Shown: piece by piece, positions 59,480-64,000 of the stretch | How the letters are laid out: the number at the start of each line of letters is the position of its first letter | How positions within the stretch are numbered: the stretch's first letter is position 1 | DNA from: Clavibacter michiganensis | GTDB lineage: Bacteria > Actinomycetota > Actinomycetes > Actinomycetales > Microbacteriaceae | DNA length: 64,000 nt | Assembly (NCBI RefSeq): GCF_021216655.1 | Contig: NZ_CP080437.1 | Span: 1,116,001-1,180,000, forward strand | Reading direction: 5' to 3' | The notes under the pieces: model-generated | Told to the model about the DNA's origin: nothing | The model's input: only the letters and a program-made list of their open reading frames with translations | Databases searched by the model: none | Position numbers and translations under genes: made by a program

Positions 59480-60508
59480 TCAGGCGGGCGTCACGTCGAT
59501 CAGCACCTTGCCGGTCACGCCGTCCTCGACGGCCTGCTGGGCGTCGGCCGTGCGCTCCAGCGGGAAGCGGGTGATCGGCAGGCCCGCGTCCTCGCCGACC
59601 GGCAGCGCGCCGTCGATGAGGGCGAGGTGGATGTCCGCGCGGGCGACGTCGAGCGCCTCCTGGCCCACCGTGTAGAGCAGCAGGAACTGGTAGCGCAGGT
59701 TCTTCACGAAGCTGTCGACCACGGGCAGCGTGACGGTGTCGCCGCCGTTGTTCGCGTACACCGCGACCGAGGCGCGGTTCTTGGCGACCGCCTGGTTGAG
59801 CGCGGCGTTCTGGGCGGGGGCGACCTCCACGATCAGGTCGACGCCGTCGGGCGCGATGGACTGGATCTCCGCGGCCGCGTCGCCCGCCTTGTAGTCGACG
59901 ACGTGGTGCGCGCCGGCGGCCGTCGCGAGGGCGGCCTTCTCGGGCGAGCTGACCGTGGTGATCACGGTCGCGCCGGCCCAGCGCGCGAGCTGGATGGCCG
60001 CGTGGCCGACCGCTCCCGCGCCGCCCGCGACGAGCACGTGCGTGCCGGCGAGGGCGCCGGGCGCGAGGCGCGACGGGCCGTCCTCGGAGACGGTGAGCGC
60101 GCGGTGGGCGGTGACCGCGGGGACGCCGAGGCTCGCGCCGAGGTCGAAGGACAGGCCGTCGGGCAGCGGCGCGACGCGGTCGACGGGCAGGACCGTCTTC
60201 TCCTGCGCGGTGCCGGTGGGGCGGCCGTGGGCGGCCAGCATGATCCAGACCCGGTCGCCGACGGCGAGGTCGGTCACTCCGGGGCCGACGGCGTCGATGA
60301 CGCCGGCGCCGTCCTGGTTCGGGACGACCTCGGGGAACGGCAGCTCCTGGCCGGGCGCTCCGCCGTCGCGGGACTTCCAGTCGGTGGGGTTCACGCCCGA
60401 GACGACGACGCGGACGCGCACCTCGCCGGGGCCGGGGGCGGCCTCGTCGCGGTCGACGGGCTGCAGGACGTCGGGGGCACCCATGCGGGTGTAGGCGATG
60501 GCTCTCAT
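59480..60508 (-). CDS. NADPH:quinone reductase (zinc-independent MDR family)
   Basis: 342-residue medium-chain reductase: GroES-like start (GEVRVRVVVSGVNPTDWKSR, quoted exactly to 20), motif AGGAGAVGHAAIQLARWAGA quoted to 20, no zinc ligands. Likely reduces quinones or unsaturated carbonyls. No good ribosome-binding site is visible before ATG 60508. Different from the MDR gene at 28724 in sequence. Confidence 0.85.
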   Translation of the reverse strand: MRAIAYTRMGAPDVLQPVDRDEAAPGPGEVRVRVVVSGVNPTDWKSRDGGAPGQELPFPEVVPNQDGAGVIDAVGPGVTDLAVGDRVWIMLAAHGRPTGTAQEKTVLPVDRVAPLPDGLSFDLGASLGVPAVTAHRALTVSEDGPSRLAPGALAGTHVLVAGGAGAVGHAAIQLARWAGATVITTVSSPEKAALATAAGAHHVVDYKAGDAAAEIQSIAPDGVDLIVEVAPAQNAALNQAVAKNRASVAVYANNGGDTVTLPVVDSFVKNLRYQFLLLYTVGQEALDVARADIHLALIDGALPVGEDAGLPITRFPLERTADAQQAVEDGVTGKVLIDVTPA

Positions 60509-60549
60509 GACGAGGCCAACGCCCGACGCCCGCGCGGTGTTCCTGCGGG

Positions 60550-62115
60550 TCAGCCCCCGAGCGTGTCGTGCGTGAACCGGCCGCCGAGCAGGGTGGCGGA
60601 CACGCGCATCGCCCGGAGGTCGTCGGCGGAGGTCGATGCGGCGAGCGGATCCCGCTCCACGACCACGAGGTCGGCCCGCTCCCCCACGGCCACGCGCGTG
60701 CGGACGGAGGCGTCGAGCGCGGCCGCCCGGTCGATGGCCTGCTCCGGGTGCCAGGGCTCGCGGCCGTCGCGCGACCGGCCGACGGCGGCGCTCATGGTGG
60801 CCCACGGATCCAGCGGCGCGACGGGCGCGTCGGAGCCGAGGGCGAGGCGCGTGCCGGCGGCGCGGAGGTCGGCGAGGGCGAAGGCGCGGGCCGTGCGGCC
60901 TGCCCAGTAGACCTCGGCGATGTCGCGGTCGTCCATGGCGTGCTCGGGCTGCACGCTCGCGACCACGCCGAGCGCGGCGAACCGGGCGACGTCCTCGTGC
61001 GTCAGCAGCTGAGCGTGCTCGATGGATCCGGCGAGCCCGTCGGCGTCGCGGTGCGCGCCCCCGAGCTCGCGGTCGAGGTGCGCGAACGCGTCGAGCGCGA
61101 GCCGGTTCGCGTGGTCGCCGATGGCGTGGATCGCGGGCCGCAGCCCCTGCCGCGCGGCGCGCACCATGAGCTCCCGCAGCTCCTCCGGCGGCACGGAGAG
61201 CTGGCCGCACGCGCCGCCGTGCGCGTCGCCGCCCTGGCCGTCGAGGTCGGGGTAAGGGTCGAAGCAGTACGCGGTGCGGGTGTTGAGGGATCCGTCGGTG
61301 ACGACCTTCGCGGGTCCCACGCGCACGAGCCCGCCGGTGCCCGCGAGCACGTCGCCCGTGCGGAGCCCCTCGTCGCGCGCCCGGTCGAGGTCCTGCGGCC
61401 AGACGCCGACCTCCACGCGGAGCGCGTCGTGGCCGAGGGCGGCGAGTCGGCGCCAGCGAGCCGGATTCCAGTCGATCTCGAGGTCGACGACGCCGACCAC
61501 GCCGCGGCGCGCGGCCTCGCGCGCGACCTGCACGGCCTGCGCGTCGAGCGACGACGCGTCGCCCTCCTCCACGCGGTACATGAAGTCGAAGCAGTCTTCC
61601 TCGCGCAGGAGGCCGGTGGGGTGATCCCCGTAGCCGTGCGGCGCGAGCGCGGCGGAGCTCGCCCAGCAGCAGTGCAGGTCGCCGCTGACGAGCAGCACGG
61701 GGGTGTCGCCCGCGACGACGTCGAGCAGGTCCTTCGTGGGGAGGTCGGGCCAGAGCCCGTCGCGGAACCCGTAGCCGACGAGCGCCTCGGGGGTGCCCGC
61801 GCTCGTGACCGGTCCGGATCCGGTGGATGCGGCGCGGGCCGCGAGCGCGGCGCGCACGAGGTCGACGGCCTCCGCGGCGGACGACGCCCGCGAGAGGTCG
61901 AGGCGGCGCGACACCTTGGTCCACTGCGTGAAATGCACGTGGTTGTCCCAGAGGCCCGGGATCACGAACCGGCCGTCGAGCGCGCGGATCCCGACGCCGG
62001 TCGCATCCGCGGATCCGGCCGGCCCGACGGACGCGATGAGCCCGTCGCGGACGAGCACGTCGACGGGCGCGTCGGATCCGGGCAGGCGTCCGCCCGCGAG
62101 GAGCAGCGCGCTCAC
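60550..62115 (-). CDS. Amidohydrolase family 3 (YtcJ-like)
   Basis: 521-residue metal-dependent hydrolase with VIPGLWDNHVHFTQW (metal-binding HxH), FIRST-type domain then GSLNTRTAYCFDPYPD and LALGSDAPVAPLDPW. Members act on amides, formamides or cyclic amines; the exact substrate is not known. GTG start overlaps the PaiB stop (GTGA), so it is co-translated with PaiB. Confidence 0.83.
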   Translation of the reverse strand: MSALLLAGGRLPGSDAPVDVLVRDGLIASVGPAGSADATGVGIRALDGRFVIPGLWDNHVHFTQWTKVSRRLDLSRASSAAEAVDLVRAALAARAASTGSGPVTSAGTPEALVGYGFRDGLWPDLPTKDLLDVVAGDTPVLLVSGDLHCCWASSAALAPHGYGDHPTGLLREEDCFDFMYRVEEGDASSLDAQAVQVAREAARRGVVGVVDLEIDWNPARWRRLAALGHDALRVEVGVWPQDLDRARDEGLRTGDVLAGTGGLVRVGPAKVVTDGSLNTRTAYCFDPYPDLDGQGGDAHGGACGQLSVPPEELRELMVRAARQGLRPAIHAIGDHANRLALDAFAHLDRELGGAHRDADGLAGSIEHAQLLTHEDVARFAALGVVASVQPEHAMDDRDIAEVYWAGRTARAFALADLRAAGTRLALGSDAPVAPLDPWATMSAAVGRSRDGREPWHPEQAIDRAAALDASVRTRVAVGERADLVVVERDPLAASTSADDLRAMRVSATLLGGRFTHDTLGG

Positions 62116-62780
62116 GCGTCGATCCCGGCGGATCCGCCCGCGGTCAGGTCCCTGGCACGCCGCATCTCCGCGGCGAGCGCCGGGTTCGGGTACTCCGCGC
62201 CGTGCTCGAGCTCGTGGAGCACGCGCTCGACCACGTGCGGCGGCTTGTTCTGGCTGAGCTTGGCCTTGGCGACGAACCGCGTGGCGACGAGGCGGAGGCC
62301 CACGGTGCCGGCGCTGATCCGGGCGGCGTACGCGGCGTCGGCGGCCGTGCCCTCCATGCGGCGCGGCTCCGGCATGCGGTCCTCGAAGCGGTCCACCAGC
62401 TGCCCGAGCACCCGCAGGTTCTCCTCGGCCGAGAGGATCTCGACGCGGCAGGTCAGGTGTGCGCTGATGTGGTTCCAGGTGGGCACAGCCGGGTCGGCGT
62501 CGTACCAGCCGGGCGACACGTAGCCGTGCGGGCCCTGGACGATGACGAGCACCTCGCCGTCGGCGCCGTCGCGCTGGCCGAGCTCGTGGATCCGCTCGTC
62601 GGGGCGGCCCACGTGGGTGAGGAGCGTGAGGTCGTCGCGGTCGGGATCCAGCAGCACCGGGTAGTGCGACGCGACGAGCCCCGCACCCGTGCCGCTCACG
62701 ATGGTGGCCCACGGGTTCCCGTCGACGAGGCGGCGGATCTCGGCGACGTCCTCGAGCGCGAATGACGGGTTCTCCCTCAC
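62112..62780 (-). CDS. PaiB-type FMN-binding protein
   Basis: 222 residues resembling Bacillus PaiB and other flavin-split-barrel 'transcriptional regulators' (MRENPSFALEDVAEIRRLV, quoted in part; SHYPVLLD, YVSPGWYDADPAVPTWNH, quoted to length; LSQNKPPHVV). No helix-turn-helix is seen, so FMN binding is the likely property. Starts with GTG, immediately after a 16-codon upstream ORF. Confidence 0.85.
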   Translation of the reverse strand: MRENPSFALEDVAEIRRLVDGNPWATIVSGTGAGLVASHYPVLLDPDRDDLTLLTHVGRPDERIHELGQRDGADGEVLVIVQGPHGYVSPGWYDADPAVPTWNHISAHLTCRVEILSAEENLRVLGQLVDRFEDRMPEPRRMEGTAADAAYAARISAGTVGLRLVATRFVAKAKLSQNKPPHVVERVLHELEHGAEYPNPALAAEMRRARDLTAGGSAGIDA

Positions 62781-62827
62781 CGGGCGGCCCGCCGCGGCTC
62801 GAGGGCGGACGGGGAGGCGAGGGGCAT
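62777..62827 (-). CDS. 16-residue upstream ORF before PaiB
   Basis: ATG CCC ... TGA, encoding MPLASPSALEPRRAAR, with TAGCAT six bases before the ATG (leaderless) and its TGA overlapping the PaiB GTG in GTGA. May let leaderless ribosomes reach PaiB. Could be chance. Confidence 0.35.
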   Translation of the reverse strand: MPLASPSALEPRRAAR

Positions 62828-62833
62828 GACGGG

Positions 62834-62839
62834 ATGCTA
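62834..62839 (-). promoter_or_regulatory. Candidate leaderless -10 box for the PaiB unit
   Basis: TAGCAT on the minus strand, six bases before the upstream-ORF ATG at 62827. Confidence 0.45.
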
Positions 62840-62894
62840 CCGGCCGCCGGGCACGGCTCCCGTCACCGCGCGGACGACCCGGGCCGGGCGCGCG

Positions 62895-64000
62895 TCAGCG
62901 CGCCCGCAGCCCCGGGAACCGGTCGTCGCGCCACTCGCCGTCGAGCCGCTCGCCGGCGTCGGATGCGGCCACCTCGCGCTGCCGCAGCTCGACCCGGCGG
63001 ATCTTCCCCGACGCGGTCTTCGGCAGCTCGCCGAACTCCACGCGGCGCACGCGCATGAAGGCCGGGCACCGCTCGCGCGCGTGCTTGAGCACGGCGAGCG
63101 CGGTCGCCTCGTCGGGCTCCCACCCGGCGGCGAGGTGCACGTAGGCCTTCGCGACGTTGAGCCGCACGGGATCCGGCGCGCCCACGACCGCGGCCTCCGC
63201 GACCGCCGGGTGCTCGATGAGCACGCTCTCGACCTCGAACGGCGAGATCTTGTAGTCGGACGACTTGAAGATGTCGTCGGTGCGGCCGATGAAGGTGATG
63301 GTGCCGTCGGCGTCGCGGCGGGCGACGTCGCCCGTGTGGAAGAACCCGTCGCGCGTCGACTCGGCCGTGCGGGCGTCGTCGCCGAGGTACCCGGCCATGA
63401 GGTTCACGGGCCGGGTGGTGAGGTCGAGGCAGATCTCGCCCTCGTCGGCGGGCTCGCCCGTGACGGGATCCACGAGCACGAGGTCGACGCCGGGGAGCGC
63501 CGTGCCCATGGAGCCCGGGACCACGGCGTCGCCGGGCGCGTTGGCGACGATGGCCGTGGTCTCGGTCTGGCCGTAGCCGTCGCGGATGGTGAGCCCCCAC
63601 CACTCCTCGATGCGCGCGATGACCTCGGGGTTGAGCGGCTCGCCGGCGGACATGATCTCCCGCAGCCTCCCCGGCCGCTCGCGGATCCCCGCCTGGATGA
63701 GCATGCGCCACACGGTCGGCGGCGCGCAGAACGTCGTGACCTCGGCCCGGTCGAGCTGCTCCACGAGCGCGTGCGCGTCGAAGCGCGCGTAGTCGTGCAC
63801 GAAGACGGTGGCCTCCGCGATCCACGGCGCGAAGAAGCAGCTCCACGCGTGCTTGCCCCAGCCGGGCGAGCTGATGGCGAGGTGCACGTCGCCGGGCTGC
63901 AGCCCGAGCCAGTAGGCGGTCGTCAGGTGCCCGACCGGGTACGAGACGTGCGTGTGGACCACCATCTTCGGCTTGCTCGTGGTGCCGGACGTGAAGTAGA
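62895..64000 (-). CDS. AMP-forming acyl-CoA synthetase, 5' end beyond the window
   Basis: C-terminal two-thirds of an adenylate-forming ligase. The right edge cuts the gene in the P-loop region (FTSGTTSKPKM). Remaining motifs: GYGQTETTA, TGDVARRD, GRTDDIFKSSDYKISPFE and the catalytic-type PKTASGKIRR. Substrate may be acetate, a medium-chain or an aryl acid. The start is not in this window, so total length and start are unknown. Confidence 0.85.
   Translation of the reverse strand, partial: YFTSGTTSKPKMVVHTHVSYPVGHLTTAYWLGLQPGDVHLAISSPGWGKHAWSCFFAPWIAEATVFVHDYARFDAHALVEQLDRAEVTTFCAPPTVWRMLIQAGIRERPGRLREIMSAGEPLNPEVIARIEEWWGLTIRDGYGQTETTAIVANAPGDAVVPGSMGTALPGVDLVLVDPVTGEPADEGEICLDLTTRPVNLMAGYLGDDARTAESTRDGFFHTGDVARRDADGTITFIGRTDDIFKSSDYKISPFEVESVLIEHPAVAEAAVVGAPDPVRLNVAKAYVHLAAGWEPDEATALAVLKHARERCPAFMRVRRVEFGELPKTASGKIRRVELRQREVAASDAGERLDGEWRDDRFPGLRAR

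Noticed and set aside
1..64000. tRNA, rRNA, insertion sequence or prophage genes
   Set aside because: I found no cloverleaf, 16S/23S-like stretch, transposase motif or integrase motif; short RNAs could be missed by eye.

Overview
The window is very G+C-rich, densely packed chromosomal DNA with almost no intergenic space, extreme third-position G/C bias and many GTG starts. A mycothiol-recycling enzyme (mycothione reductase), a class II DAHP synthase, a GarA-type FHA protein paired with an FtsR-type MerR regulator, a SufU-like protein and many TANNNT -10 boxes placed 6-7 bases before start codons all point to an actinobacterium. The gene set and base composition suggest the family Microbacteriaceae, most like Clavibacter; the genus is an inference. 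I saw no rRNA, tRNA, CRISPR array, insertion sequence or prophage.

Layout. 1-11.5 kb is core metabolism: a probable glk-plsC-aroG operon, a long-chain acyl-CoA ligase, a pyc-mtr-def run and an orphan ParA ATPase. 11.7-13.9 kb holds garA-ftsR and a second MerR regulator, separated by a 46-bp tandem repeat. 14-18 kb has a dicarboxylate symporter divergent from a CitA/DcuS-type two-component system. 18.1-20.3 kb carries a protealysin-like M4 protease, its emfourin-type inhibitor and a DUF3097 protein. 20.3-27.2 kb is a LacI-controlled ABC importer ending in a fusion of a glycerophosphodiester phosphodiesterase with an inositol-monophosphatase domain; I read it as a glycerophosphodiester (possibly glycerophosphoinositol) salvage system.

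27.2-40 kb is a patchwork of small transcription units, many apparently leaderless: a NUDIX-NYN fusion, an LRV-repeat protein, oxidoreductases, an S4 RNA-binding protein, a possible DNA glycosylase, a J-domain/NERD-like fusion, a Stealth sugar-phosphotransferase, and a lipoprotein amine oxidase whose sequence appears circularly permuted. 40.2-51.5 kb is a purine/molybdoenzyme island: FAD subunit and fused FeS-molybdopterin subunit of a xanthine dehydrogenase, XdhC, an APC permease, guanine deaminase and a MocA-like cofactor nucleotidyltransferase. 51.5-64 kb contains a secreted protein, ggt-sufU, an MFS exporter, an LLM flavin enzyme, an SGNH-like protein coupled to NAD(P)HX epimerase, two quinone-reductase-type genes in the window as a whole (one here), an amidohydrolase-PaiB pair and a truncated AMP-forming acyl-CoA synthetase running off the right edge.

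The strongest candidates for something new are the permuted amine oxidase (31375-32868), the GDPD-IMPase importer operon (20303-27210), the minisatellite built from the 3' end of ftsR (12518-12772), and the repeated leaderless-promoter architecture, including two divergent leaderless gene pairs.
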